DNA of 64,000 nucleotides from Gammaproteobacteria bacterium. Its GTDB lineage: Bacteria; Pseudomonadota; Gammaproteobacteria; Steroidobacterales; Foliamicaceae. Each line of letters starts with the position of its first letter. Positions within the stretch are counted from its first letter, which is position 1. Shown in pieces: positions 20,420 through 29,123 of this stretch. The DNA is taken from the NCBI GenBank assembly GCA_009845905.1, contig VXYS01000004.1, positions 826,135 to 890,134 of the forward strand, given 5' to 3'. The translations under genes were made by a program, and so were the position numbers. The notes beneath the pieces were generated by a model, which worked only from the letters and a program-made list of their open reading frames with translations, did not search any database and had not been told where the DNA came from.

Positions 20420-20518
20420 GCTCCTTTGTGTGCTTCCCTCTTTCCGGAGGCGCCATCCTGGCTCGATTCTCGCTGTCCTGCTCCAACGCTCCTGAAAGAG
20501 GGAAGCACACAAAGGAGC
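20420..20518. repeat. 24-base perfect inverted repeat between convergent genes
   Basis: GCTCCTTTGTGTGCTTCC and the next six bases (20420-20443) reappear as the exact reverse complement at 20495-20518, with a 51-base spacer. It sits between the plus-strand protease and the minus-strand ubiI-like gene. A long cruciform or bidirectional terminator is possible. The sequence is unrelated to the GAGGGCG repeat family. Confidence 0.75.
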
Positions 20519-20553
20519 TACGGTCGGCGAATCTCCCGAAGGAAGGCACTTGG

Positions 20554-21750
20554 TTAGCGCATGGCGCGGGCGGCAAGCTGGCGCTTTAGAGGCGGGAAGC
20601 GATCGACTGCCGCCATTCCACGCGAGGCGAGCGGCGCCATGGGGCCGCTGAAGGCGGCGTTGATCGCGTGAATGCCGAATGACATTTCCTCGCCGTAACG
20701 GGCCCGCTCGCGCGCGAAACGGCCCAGCACCCGCGCGTCGCCGATCATCGCATCGCCCTGGCCGGCGCAAATCCGGGCCAGCGCCTCGGCATCACCGAGT
20801 CCCAGGTTGAGCCCCTGGCCCGCGAGGGGATGCACGGTGCGCGCCGCTTCCCCTACCAGCGCATAGCGTTCCCCGCAGGCTTGTTCCGCCTGGCCGCGAC
20901 GCAGGGGAAACGAGGCAATCGGGGTCGCGGGAACGAGTTCTCCGGCCACCGACGCACCGGCGTCGTTCAGCGCCGCCTTCAGGCCCTTCTCGTCGAGGCG
21001 CTTGAGTCGTTCGGCGCGCTCGTCGGGCAGGCTCCAGACGATGCTCATCCGGCTCTCGCTCAACGGCAGCAAGGCCAGGACGCCGTCATCTTCAAACCGC
21101 TGCCAGGCCATGTCTCCATCGGCTTCGCTGCAGTCCGCCTCGAATACCAGTCCGGTCTGGCCGTAGCCGGACGAACGGAATTCGATCCCCAGCGCCGAAC
21201 GCAGCTTCGACTGCGCTCCGTCGGCGCCGATCAGGAGTTCGGCGCCGATCTCCTCGCCGTTGTCGAGATCGAGGTATCCGCAATCCTCTTCGATCCGAAC
21301 GGACGCCAGCGCGGCGCCGGAGTAAACGCGAACCCCCATGCACTGCTGCGCCCGATCCCAGAGCGCGCGCCGCAACGGCGCCTCGTGGGCCACGCTGCCC
21401 AGCATCCGGACGCCCAGCTCGGCCGCGTCGAACGTGATCGAGTTTCCGGATGCGGGTCCGCCTTCTCCCCGCCACACGACCATCCGCGAAAACGCATGCG
21501 CGGGGAACGAAGGCGTCCCCGCCTTCGACGAGGGCGGGACGCCTTCGCGTCCAGCCCCGCATTCGGTGAGCACCTCCACGGCGCCGGGCGAGAGCGTCAG
21601 TGCGCGTTGCGGTCCCTCGCCATCCGTTTCCCGCGGAGCGGACCGCTCCACCAGCGCGACGTCCCAGTCGCAGCGGCGGTTGAGCAGCAGTGCGCATGCC
21701 AGGCCCACGGTCCCGCCACCGGCGACCGCGGCCTGAAAGCGCGCACTCAT
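20554..21750 (-). CDS. ubiI: UbiH/UbiI/VisC-family FAD-dependent hydroxylase, downstream paralogue
   Basis: A 398-residue flavin hydroxylase of the ubiquinone family, which hydroxylates the polyprenyl phenol ring. The FAD loop is VAGGGTVGLACALLL, GADGAQSKLR is the DG motif, and VGEAARTVHPLAGQGLNLG is the second FAD motif. Its start overlaps the ubiH stop by four bases (ATGA). Position after ubiH and pepP matches visC/ubiI. Residues about 65-83 (REGVPPSSKAGTPSFPAH) are encoded by a copy of the dispersed repeat and look like a foreign loop. The exact ring position hydroxylated cannot be told from sequence. Confidence 0.87.
   Translation of the reverse strand: MSARFQAAVAGGGTVGLACALLLNRRCDWDVALVERSAPRETDGEGPQRALTLSPGAVEVLTECGAGREGVPPSSKAGTPSFPAHAFSRMVVWRGEGGPASGNSITFDAAELGVRMLGSVAHEAPLRRALWDRAQQCMGVRVYSGAALASVRIEEDCGYLDLDNGEEIGAELLIGADGAQSKLRSALGIEFRSSGYGQTGLVFEADCSEADGDMAWQRFEDDGVLALLPLSESRMSIVWSLPDERAERLKRLDEKGLKAALNDAGASVAGELVPATPIASFPLRRGQAEQACGERYALVGEAARTVHPLAGQGLNLGLGDAEALARICAGQGDAMIGDARVLGRFARERARYGEEMSFGIHAINAAFSGPMAPLASRGMAAVDRFPPLKRQLAARAMR
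21503..21556. repeat. dispersed palindromic repeat, full copy inside the ubiI-like gene
   Basis: The sequence GGGGAACGAAGGCGTCCC continues to GAGGGCGGGACGCCTTCGCG, the same two-hairpin layout as at 16575-16629 with several changes. It lies in frame inside the flavin hydroxylase and adds about 18 residues between the N-terminal FAD region and the substrate domain. Confidence 0.75.
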
Positions 21751-22955
21751 AAAGGCAGTCCGCGCGCCAGTCGCGACATGCGGCCACCCTGCCCCAGCGC
21801 GAAACGAGCCAGCATCGGCCTTGCCTGCGGCAGAACGTCAAACGCCTGCAGGCCCAGTCCGCGCAACGGCCGCAGCCAGGCGCTGCGACTCAGCCGCGCA
21901 AGGCCGTCGGTAAAGCGGACCACGTTGGCCTGGTCCTGCCGACGCCACGAGGCATAGCTCGCCAGCAGGGCCGGATCGCCGGGGTCGGACGGCGGCCGTC
22001 CGGCGGCCGCCAGCGTTTCCGACAGCGCCGCTACATCGCGCAGCGCCAGGTTGAATCCCTGGGCCACCAGCGGATGCACGCTGTTGGCCGCCGCGCCCAC
22101 CAGCACCGACCGGGGCGCCGTCACCCGCTCCGCCCGGTGCAGCGACAGCGGATAGACGGCGCGCGGCCCGACCGCAACGAACTCCCCGGCTCGGTAACCC
22201 ATCAGTTCCTGCAAGTGACCCAGCAGGTCGCCGTCGCTCATTTCCCCAAGTCTTTCCGCGCCCCGGTTCGATACGATCACGAACCCGTAGCGCCGCCCGC
22301 CCGCGGGCAGCACGGCCAGCGGGCCGTCGGCGGTAAAGCGCTCCCAGGCGGTGTCCGGCCGGATCACCTTGCGGACCTCGGCCAGGCCCGTCAGCGCGAC
22401 CTGCGGGTATTCCTTGTGCTCGGCTTGAATGCCGAACTTCTCGCGCAGCGGCGAACGAGCGCCCTCCGCCACTGCCAGCAAACGGGCGTCGAGCGTCTTC
22501 GCCTTCCCTGATTCCGCCTTGACTCTGACGCGCACCCTGTCGGCCTCCACCTCCACCGAACGCACCTTGGCAGGGCAAAAGATGTCGACGCGTTCCGACT
22601 CGCGCAGCTTCTCCCACAGCGCCTGTCCCAGCACCCGGTTGCGGACCACGCTGCCCAGGCTGTCCAGCCCCTGCGAAGCGGCGTCGATCCGCGCGCCGCC
22701 GAAGCAGCCGCGCTCGGAAATCTCCACGGCCCGGATCGGGCTCGGCGTCTCGGCAAGCCGCGTCCAGACGCCCAGGTTCTCGAGGATCCGAACGCCGGTG
22801 CGCGCGATCGCGCTGGTGCGGTCGTCGAGGCTGGGCTGGCCCGGGTCCTCCGGCGGAACCGCCTCGACCACGGCGACCTTCAGTCCCAGGTCCGCCAGCG
22901 CGACCGCGAGGCTGGCGCCCGTCAGCCCGCCGCCGGCCACCAGGACCGCGTACAT
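21747..22955 (-). CDS. ubiH: 2-octaprenyl-6-methoxyphenol hydroxylase-type UbiH
   Basis: A 402-residue FAD-dependent hydroxylase of ubiquinone synthesis. The start at 22955 (MYAVLVAGGGLTG) places the FAD loop at the N-terminus, and its ATG overlaps the pepP stop codon. DDRTSAIA is the conserved early motif of UbiH, and GAAANSVHPLVAQGFNLAL is the late FAD motif, with alanine where aspartate is common in the wider family. A longer open frame exists upstream but lies within pepP. Part of the pepP-ubiH-ubiI operon. Confidence 0.9.
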   Translation of the reverse strand: MYAVLVAGGGLTGASLAVALADLGLKVAVVEAVPPEDPGQPSLDDRTSAIARTGVRILENLGVWTRLAETPSPIRAVEISERGCFGGARIDAASQGLDSLGSVVRNRVLGQALWEKLRESERVDIFCPAKVRSVEVEADRVRVRVKAESGKAKTLDARLLAVAEGARSPLREKFGIQAEHKEYPQVALTGLAEVRKVIRPDTAWERFTADGPLAVLPAGGRRYGFVIVSNRGAERLGEMSDGDLLGHLQELMGYRAGEFVAVGPRAVYPLSLHRAERVTAPRSVLVGAAANSVHPLVAQGFNLALRDVAALSETLAAAGRPPSDPGDPALLASYASWRRQDQANVVRFTDGLARLSRSAWLRPLRGLGLQAFDVLPQARPMLARFALGQGGRMSRLARGLPL

Positions 22956-24265
22956 CAGCCGGAGCCGACCAGCGCTTCGATTTCGTCCGGGTCTTTCGAC
23001 AGCGCGGCCGTCAGCACCTCGTGCCCGGACTGGGTCACCGCCACGTCGTCCTCGATCCGAATCCCGATTCCGCGGAACCCCTTGGGCACGTCGCCGTTCT
23101 CCGCGGCGATATAGATGCCGGGTTCGACCGTGCAGCACATGCCGGGTTCCAGCTTTCTCGGCTCGCCGTCGGTCTCGTAGTCGCCCACGTCGTGCACGTC
23201 CATCCCCAGCCAGTGCGAGGTGCGGTGCATGAAGAACTCTCGGTAGCCCCCGTCGCGAACCAGCTCGGACACCTTGCCCTTGAGCAGTCCGATCCGCTTG
23301 AGCCCGCGCGTGATCACGTCGATGGCGGCATGGTGCGGGTCGAGGATGGCCGCGCCGGGTTCCATCTTTTCGATCGCCGCCCGCTGCGCTTCCAGCACGA
23401 TCTCATAGACGGCGCGCTGCTCGGGCGTGTACGTGCCGCCGACCGGCCAGGTCCGGGTAATGTCCGACGCGTAGCCTTCGAGTTCGCAGCCGGCGTCAAC
23501 CAGCAGCAGGTCGCCGTCGCGCATCCGGCTCGTGTTCTCGTTGTAATGCAGGATGCAGGCGTTGGCGCCGGAGGCGACGATCGACGGATACGATTCGGTC
23601 GCCCCGCTCTGGTTGAAGCGATAGACGATCTCCGCTTCCACCTGGTATTCGTACATGTCCGGGCGGGTGCGCCGCATCCCCCGCTTGTGGGCGCCCACGG
23701 CCACCGCCGCGGAACTGCGCATGCATTCCAGCTCCGTTTCGTGTTTGCACAGGCGCATTTCGTGCAGGTAAAAGTCCAGTGCGGCAACCTGCACCGGCGC
23801 CTTGTTGCGTTCCTTGGACCCGTCGCGCATTTTCTTCAGCCATCCGCCCAGCCGCGCCTCGAAAGCCGGGTTGCTGCCCAGGTCGTAGTGCACGGTGTCG
23901 CAGCCCTTGAGCAAGCCGGGCATGACTTCGTCCAGCGCGTCGATGGGATAGGCGCTATCGGCGCCGAATTGGTCCTTCGCGCCCTCGGGACCGGCGCGCT
24001 TGCCGTCCCACAATTCGCGCAGGGGATCGCGGTTGCGGCAGAACAGCACGAACTCGCCGTCGGCGCGGCCGGGCACGAGCACGGCCACCGCTTCGGGCTC
24101 GCGGAAACCGGTCAGATAGAGCAGGTTCGTGTCCGGTCGATAGGGGTAATCGACATCTCGGCTGCGGACCCTCACCGGGCTTGCGGGGACGATGGCCGCG
24201 CAGCCGGGACCGAGCGCGCCCAAGAGGGCGCGGCGCCGGCGGGCGAAGTCCTGAGCCTGGAGCAT
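22955..24265 (-). CDS. pepP: Xaa-Pro aminopeptidase P
   Basis: A 436-residue creatinase-fold metallopeptidase that removes N-terminal residues before proline. The five metal ligands are visible: the two Asp of VDAGCELEGYASDITRTW, His in HWLGMDVHD, Glu in CTVEPGIYI and Glu in IRIEDDVAV. The N-terminal domain carries PYRPDTNLLYLTGF, typical of PepP. It is divergent from the ZapB-like gene, with 63 bases between. The order pepP-ubiH-ubiI is conserved in gammaproteobacteria. Confidence 0.95.
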   Translation of the reverse strand: MLQAQDFARRRRALLGALGPGCAAIVPASPVRVRSRDVDYPYRPDTNLLYLTGFREPEAVAVLVPGRADGEFVLFCRNRDPLRELWDGKRAGPEGAKDQFGADSAYPIDALDEVMPGLLKGCDTVHYDLGSNPAFEARLGGWLKKMRDGSKERNKAPVQVAALDFYLHEMRLCKHETELECMRSSAAVAVGAHKRGMRRTRPDMYEYQVEAEIVYRFNQSGATESYPSIVASGANACILHYNENTSRMRDGDLLLVDAGCELEGYASDITRTWPVGGTYTPEQRAVYEIVLEAQRAAIEKMEPGAAILDPHHAAIDVITRGLKRIGLLKGKVSELVRDGGYREFFMHRTSHWLGMDVHDVGDYETDGEPRKLEPGMCCTVEPGIYIAAENGDVPKGFRGIGIRIEDDVAVTQSGHEVLTAALSKDPDEIEALVGSG

Positions 24266-24328
24266 TTGCCGATTTTAGCCGGTCGCCGATCCTGGGAGGG
24301 AGGGGGTTCCGTGCTATATTCGCGGGTC

Positions 24329-24553
24329 ATGGCACAGGAACAAAACCTGCACAACGAGATCGAATTGCTGTCGGAGCGCGTCGACGAACTGCTCGATCTG
24401 AACGATCAGTTGCGCCGCGAGAATGCCGCGCTGCTCACCCAGTGCGAGAAACTTCAGGGCGAGCGCTCCAGGCTGTTCAATACCCGGGAGGAAGCACGCC
24501 AGCGGGTCGCCGAGATGGTTCAGCGTCTGCGCAGCATGGAACGCAGCGTGTGA
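24329..24553 (+). CDS. small coiled-coil protein (ZapB-like, TIGR02449 type)
   Basis: A 74-residue protein that is almost entirely heptad coiled coil (ELLSERVDELLDLNDQL and on). Its place directly before zapA, with a GTGA overlap, and its length match the TIGR02449 family of ZapB-like proteins next to zapA in gammaproteobacteria. A probable -10 element (TATATT) lies about 15 bases before the ATG. The likely role is at or near the division ring, inferred from context. Confidence 0.8.
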   Translation: MAQEQNLHNEIELLSERVDELLDLNDQLRRENAALLTQCEKLQGERSRLFNTREEARQRVAEMVQRLRSMERSV

Positions 24554-24885
24554 CCGAAAAGTTCGAGACCGTCAGGCTTCGAATCCTGGGCGAGGACCAC
24601 ACAATCGCCTGTGAACCTGGAGACCGCGAGGTGCTGAAGAGCGCGGCTTCCCTGCTCGACGAGCAGATCGAGAACGTGCAGCACGCGGACCCCCTGCTCG
24701 ACACGACCAACGTATTCATGCTGGCGGCCCTGAGGCTTGCCACCAACCTGCTGCAATCGCAGCGCGCGAACGACAGCAGCGCCACGGAAACCATCGACAG
24801 CGTGCGCAGCGTCCGCCGGCGCGTCGAACGGCGCCTCGAGAAAGCCGCCGCAACCAACGGCGCCAAGGCGCAAGCCGCCGGCTGA
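24550..24885 (+). CDS. zapA: cell division protein ZapA
   Basis: A 111-residue protein starting at GTG 24550, which overlaps the previous stop. The N-terminal domain (VRLRILGEDHTIACEPGD) and the following helix with LLDEQIENVQ, then a long C-terminal coiled coil, match ZapA, which crosslinks FtsZ filaments. In many gammaproteobacteria 6S RNA lies just downstream; here only 62 bases separate zapA from fau and a repeat occupies nearly half of them. Confidence 0.88.
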   Translation: MTEKFETVRLRILGEDHTIACEPGDREVLKSAASLLDEQIENVQHADPLLDTTNVFMLAALRLATNLLQSQRANDSSATETIDSVRSVRRRVERRLEKAAATNGAKAQAAG

Positions 24886-24905
24886 CCCCGCCCGCACAAC
24901 GTCGT

Positions 24906-24931
24906 CCTGGGAGCGAGGGCGTCCCGCCCTC
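24906..24931. repeat. dispersed palindromic repeat, half copy before fau
   Basis: CCTGGGAGCGAGGGCGTC followed by CCGCCCTC, 26 bases. It is the exact reverse complement of 25531-25556, so fau is bracketed by inverted copies. It occupies most of the zapA-fau gap and lies 16 bases before the fau ATG. Confidence 0.85.
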
Positions 24932-24947
24932 AAAAAAGAGCGACAAA

Positions 24948-25532
24948 ATGCCCATCGACGCCCTGCGCTCCTCCCTGCGCAAGAGGCGCGCGATCCTGAG
25001 CGCCTCCCAACGCGACGAAGCCGCCAAGCAATGCGCACAACTGGCGCGCTCCCTGCCCGCACTCCAACACGCACGCTGCATCGCCGCCTACATCGCCCAC
25101 CGTGGCGAAATGTCCTGCGAACCGATCATCGACTGGGCGCTGGAGCGCGGCGTCACGGTGCTGCTGCCCGTGATCGTCGGCCGGCACATGCGGTTCGCGC
25201 CGTTCGATCCAGGCGAGGCGCTGGCGCAAAACCGATGGGGAATACTCGAACCGGAATGGCGCCCCGGGCGCTGGGTGAGCGCGAGAAGGCCGAACGTGGT
25301 CCTGCTGCCGCTGGTGGCCTTCGACTCCGGCGGCAACCGGCTCGGGCAAGGCGGCGGCTACTACGACCGCGCGTTCGCGTTTCGCAATGCGTCGAAGAAC
25401 TGGCGGCGGCCGTTGCTGGTGGGGTTGGGCTACGAGTTTCAGCAGGTGGGCCAGCTTTACGCCAAGCCGACTGACGTGCCGGTGGATGCGGTGATCACGG
25501 AAATGCGGATCCACGAGTTCGGCGGTGATTGA
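24948..25532 (+). CDS. fau: 5-formyltetrahydrofolate cyclo-ligase
   Basis: A 194-residue protein of the 5-FCL (YgfA) family, which converts 5-formyl-THF to 5,10-methenyl-THF using ATP. LLPLVAFDSGGNRLGQGGGYYDRAF is the family signature, here from about residue 122, with the glycine-rich ATP loop. The N-terminal basic helix begins RSSLRKRRAIL. Its stop codon (25530-25532) overlaps the first bases of a dispersed repeat. Position after zapA is the usual gammaproteobacterial one. Confidence 0.92.
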   Translation: MPIDALRSSLRKRRAILSASQRDEAAKQCAQLARSLPALQHARCIAAYIAHRGEMSCEPIIDWALERGVTVLLPVIVGRHMRFAPFDPGEALAQNRWGILEPEWRPGRWVSARRPNVVLLPLVAFDSGGNRLGQGGGYYDRAFAFRNASKNWRRPLLVGLGYEFQQVGQLYAKPTDVPVDAVITEMRIHEFGGD

Positions 25533-25612
25533 GGGCGGGACGCCCTCGCTCCCAGGGGGAAGCCCGCGTTTCGAGGGCGGGACGCCGCAAGGGACATGCC
25601 CTTGCTCCCAGG
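25531..25612. repeat. two adjacent dispersed palindromic repeat copies after fau
   Basis: 25531-25556 is an exact 26-base half copy (reverse complement of 24906-24931). 25573-25612 is a second, degenerate copy starting GAGGGCGGGACGCCG and ending CCCTTGCTCCCAGG. They fill about half of the fau-rpiA gap and could form a terminator-like hairpin for fau. Confidence 0.8.
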
Positions 25613-25690
25613 CGGCGCCGGCGCTCCATATAATGGCCGTGGCCGGCAAACTGCGAGGCTGTTTCTCTTTCCCCGTTACGGTAGAGCCGA

Positions 25691-26368
25691 GTGCGATCGA
25701 AAAAGACCGATAAAGAGGCAGCGCTGGCGGCCAAGCGCCATGCCGCGCGCGCCGCGATCGAGCACATCCGCCACGACTGCCGCCTGGGCGTAGGCACGGG
25801 CAGCACCACCAACGAGTTCATCGCCCTGCTTCCGGAGGTGCGTGACCGGATCACGGCCATCGCGTCCAGCTCGCAGGCCACCACCGATCTGCTGAACGAC
25901 CTTGGGTTCGAGGTGTCGCCCCTGAGCCAGTGCGGCACGCTGGACCTCTACGTGGACGGCGCCGACGAGACCGACGACCACCGGCGCCTGATCAAGGGCG
26001 GCGGGGCCGCGCTGACCGGGGAAAAAATACTCGTGGCGTCCTCGCGCCGTTTCGTCTGCATCGTCGACGAAAGCAAGCGGGTCAAGCTGCTCGGCAAGTT
26101 CCCTCTGCCCGTCGAGGTCATCCCGATGGGGCGCTCGGCGGTAGCCCGCAAGCTCGTCGAACTGGGCGGCCAGCCGCAGTACCGCGAAGGCGTGGTCACC
26201 GACTACGGCAACGAGATCCTGGACGTGCACAACCTCAAGATCCTCGACCCGGTGGAAATGGAAACCGAAATCAACCAGGTCCCCGGCGTCGTGACCGTGG
26301 GCCTGTTCGCCCGCCACCGCCCCGAAGTCGTGATCGTCGGCACGGCAGAAGGCGCCTACTCCCTATAA
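25691..26368 (+). CDS. rpiA: ribose-5-phosphate isomerase A
   Basis: A 225-residue RpiA interconverting ribose-5-phosphate and ribulose-5-phosphate. The motifs are all present: LGVGTGSTTNEFI for phosphate binding, LYVDGADETD with the catalytic acids, LIKGGGAALTGEKI, and the late VGLFARHRP. The start is GTG, giving RSKKTDKEAAL. It ends 7 bases before the TonB receptor gene. Confidence 0.95.
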   Translation: MRSKKTDKEAALAAKRHAARAAIEHIRHDCRLGVGTGSTTNEFIALLPEVRDRITAIASSSQATTDLLNDLGFEVSPLSQCGTLDLYVDGADETDDHRRLIKGGGAALTGEKILVASSRRFVCIVDESKRVKLLGKFPLPVEVIPMGRSAVARKLVELGGQPQYREGVVTDYGNEILDVHNLKILDPVEMETEINQVPGVVTVGLFARHRPEVVIVGTAEGAYSL

Positions 26369-26375
26369 TTCCCCT

Positions 26376-29006
26376 ATGTTGGGGGGGCACGTAACGTCGG
26401 CGGGTTTCGCGCTCGCGCTGGTGCTCGCCACGGCGCTGGCCGCCCCGGACGCCGCGGCGCAAACCGACCAGACCGACCAGTCAGACACGATCGAGGAGAT
26501 CGTCGTCATGGCCAGGACCGGCAGCCGGATCAGCCGGCAGAGCGATTCGCCGTCGCCGCTCACGATCCACGAGGGGCCGGACCTGACGGATGCAGGGCTC
26601 AAGGACATTCGCGACGTGGTGGGCGTCCTCTCGATCAACGCGGGCTCGGAGAACAATTCCGACAACCTGTCGCAGAACTACACGGTGGGCACGGCCAACG
26701 TCAATCTGCGCGGCTTGGGCGTCGCCTCCACGCTGGTGCTGGTGAACGGCAGGCGGCAGGTGCTTTCCTCGGCGCAGACCGACGACGGGTTCAGTTTCGT
26801 GGACCTGGCGGGCTTGGCGCCGATGCTCGCCATCGAGCGCGTCGAGATCTTGAAGGACGGCGCCGCCGCGATTTACGGCTCCGAGGCGGTGGCCGGCGTC
26901 GTGAACTTCATCACCCGCGGCGGCTACAACGGGTTCGAGCTGCGAACCGAGTTCCGCACACGCACCAGCGAGGGTTCCCAGGAAGACCTGACCGTCGATG
27001 CGGTCTATGGCGGCGAATTCGCCCAGGGCGAAGGCGACTTCCTCGTAGCCGCCAGCTACCTGGACCGCACCAGCCTGATATTGGCCGAGGTCGACTGGCT
27101 GGCGCCGTCCACCAGCGGTTTCGGCAATCCGGCCAGCTTCAACGTACCGTCTACGGGACAAACGGTGGCCGATCCGGGTTGCGCCCGCTACGAGGGCCTT
27201 CTGCAGCAGCTTTCCGGCGGCGCCGGCGAAATCTGCCGTTTCGACTACGCTCCGCAAATCACGACGGTGCCCAACGAACGGCGCCTGCAGCTCTGGGGCC
27301 AGGGCGACTGGAACCGGGGCGGCAAAACAGCCTTGTGGGCCGAGTTCGGCTACGCCAGGAACGACATCAACCGCGAGGTGTCGCCCAGCTTTCCAGTCCT
27401 AAACACGCCCGTGGTGCCGGCCTATCACCCGGCCAATCCCTACGGCGAGGACGTGTTCTTCCAGGGTCGGCCGTACGGTTACGCGCATCCGCCCGAGGTC
27501 AACTACTACGAGCACGAAACCCTGAGGTTCGCCGCCGGTATGGAGGGCGAACTGACGGATTCCGCGTCCTGGAACGTCTCCGTGGTCTACGGCGCCAACG
27601 ACGCCCTGCAAAACCCACGCGACGTGCACATAGCGAACTTCCAGGCCGCTCTGAACGGCTTCGGCGGCAGCGGCTGCGCGCCCGGACCGGACCGGACGCC
27701 CGGACAGGGCGGCTGCCTGTTCTTCAACCCCTTCAGCTCGAACTTCGCGGCGGAACCAGGCTCGCCGCTTGCCAACGGGCGAGAACTGTACGAGTTCATC
27801 ATCGGCGACTTCATCGGCCTGGGAGACTCGCGGCTGACGACCGTTGAAGCCAACGTCAACGGCGACCTGCCCGTTTTGGGGGGCGCCTATGCTGTCGGCG
27901 CACAGCACCGCAAACAGACGCTGGACTTCCGCTACGACACCGTAACCCGCCAGGACGGCTGGGCGTTTCTGATCGGCAACCCCAACTTCGACGCGGACGA
28001 TTCCGTCTATGCCGTCTATGGCGAAGCCTGGCTGCCGCTCACCGACAGCCTGGAGGTGACCGGCGCGTTGCGTTACGAGGATTACGGTTCCGGCGTGGGC
28101 AATACGCTGGACCCGAAAGTCACGCTCCTTTACCGGCCTTCGGACGCGTGGTCGCTGCGGGGCTCCTACAGTACCTCCTTCCGGGCGCCATCGCCGTTTC
28201 AGACCCGCGGCGCGCAAACCAATTTCACCAATATCGTCGATTACGACGCATCGAGGACCTTCGCCGGTCGCCGCACCGTCGGCGATCCCACGCTGCAGCC
28301 GGAAACGTCGAGCGCATACAACCTGGGCGTGACCTGGCAGGGAAGCGCGACCTGGGCGCTGAGCGCCGATTTCTGGCGCTACGAGTTCGAGGACGTGCTG
28401 CGCAAGGAAAACGCCCAGGCGATCGTGAACGCCGACCCGTTCGATCCGCGCATCGAACGAACGTCCGCCGGCACCATCACCATCGTCAACGTGGCGTTCA
28501 TCAACGCCGACAGGATCGAAACCACCGGCGTCGATCTCTCGGCGCGCGGCACCGTGGATACCGGCGCGGGACTGTTTTCTGGATGGGCCGAGGCCACCTG
28601 GCTTTTCAGTTACGACGTGACCAACGCGGGCGTTGAAATCGATGCGCTGGGCAAGCTCAATCGGGCCAACGTCGGCGCACCCAACCAGCGATTCCGGGGC
28701 GCGGCCGGCCTGTCCTGGACCAGGGGTGCGTGGGAAGTGAATGGCCTGGTGCGCCACATCGGCGGCTATGAAGACGACGGCGGCGGCTCCATCGACAGCT
28801 TCACCACGCTCGACGCAAACGTCCGCTGGTCGTTTGGCGGTTTCTTTGGCGTCGGGGCCGATAATGAGACGACCCTCACGCTAGGCGCCGCCAACCTGCT
28901 CGACCAGGACCCGCCATACGTAGCCATAGGCGGCAACTACGACCCCCGCTCCGCCGACCCCCGCGGCCGCCGCATCTTCCTCGGCTTCCGAATCCGCACC
29001 CAGTAA
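26376..29006 (+). CDS. TonB-dependent outer-membrane receptor
   Basis: An 876-residue receptor. A signal peptide occupies about residues 1-29, ending near DAAAQ. A TonB box-like EEIVVMA follows, then a plug domain with LRGLGVASTLVLVNGRR and VERVEILKDGAAAIYGSEAVAGVVNFIT, then a 22-strand-type barrel with the usual C-terminal aromatic end (GRRIFLGFRIRT). No transporter or siderophore genes adjoin it, so the ligand is unknown. The plug type resembles those for larger organic ligands more than classic siderophores, a weak inference. Confidence 0.92.
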   Translation: MLGGHVTSAGFALALVLATALAAPDAAAQTDQTDQSDTIEEIVVMARTGSRISRQSDSPSPLTIHEGPDLTDAGLKDIRDVVGVLSINAGSENNSDNLSQNYTVGTANVNLRGLGVASTLVLVNGRRQVLSSAQTDDGFSFVDLAGLAPMLAIERVEILKDGAAAIYGSEAVAGVVNFITRGGYNGFELRTEFRTRTSEGSQEDLTVDAVYGGEFAQGEGDFLVAASYLDRTSLILAEVDWLAPSTSGFGNPASFNVPSTGQTVADPGCARYEGLLQQLSGGAGEICRFDYAPQITTVPNERRLQLWGQGDWNRGGKTALWAEFGYARNDINREVSPSFPVLNTPVVPAYHPANPYGEDVFFQGRPYGYAHPPEVNYYEHETLRFAAGMEGELTDSASWNVSVVYGANDALQNPRDVHIANFQAALNGFGGSGCAPGPDRTPGQGGCLFFNPFSSNFAAEPGSPLANGRELYEFIIGDFIGLGDSRLTTVEANVNGDLPVLGGAYAVGAQHRKQTLDFRYDTVTRQDGWAFLIGNPNFDADDSVYAVYGEAWLPLTDSLEVTGALRYEDYGSGVGNTLDPKVTLLYRPSDAWSLRGSYSTSFRAPSPFQTRGAQTNFTNIVDYDASRTFAGRRTVGDPTLQPETSSAYNLGVTWQGSATWALSADFWRYEFEDVLRKENAQAIVNADPFDPRIERTSAGTITIVNVAFINADRIETTGVDLSARGTVDTGAGLFSGWAEATWLFSYDVTNAGVEIDALGKLNRANVGAPNQRFRGAAGLSWTRGAWEVNGLVRHIGGYEDDGGGSIDSFTTLDANVRWSFGGFFGVGADNETTLTLGAANLLDQDPPYVAIGGNYDPRSADPRGRRIFLGFRIRTQ

Positions 29007-29025
29007 CCTAGCAGAGAGGACATAG

Positions 29026-29082
29026 CCTGGGAGGGAGGACGTCCCGTCCTCCCCGGGAAGGCGAGACGCCTTCCCTCCCAGG
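29026..29082. repeat. dispersed palindromic repeat, full copy after the TonB receptor gene
   Basis: A 57-base element starting CCTGGGAGGGAGGACGTCCC and ending GACGCCTTCCCTCCCAGG. It has the same two-hairpin plan as 16575-16629, with GAGCGAG replaced by GAGGGAG on both sides, a compensating change that keeps the pairing. It lies 20 bases after the receptor stop and 41 before the ALDH start. Confidence 0.8.
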
Positions 29083-29123
29083 ACATGGCAAAATGCCCGC
29101 CTCACGACCAAGGAACCCCGCCC

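Noticed and set aside
23021..24328. Plus-strand frame continuing upstream of the ZapB-like gene
   Set aside because: Lies opposite pepP; only the last 74 codons (from 24329) look like a protein.
24886..24947. Possible 6S RNA (ssrS) between zapA and fau
   Set aside because: The gap is 62 bases and nearly half of it is a dispersed repeat; 6S RNA needs about 180 bases.
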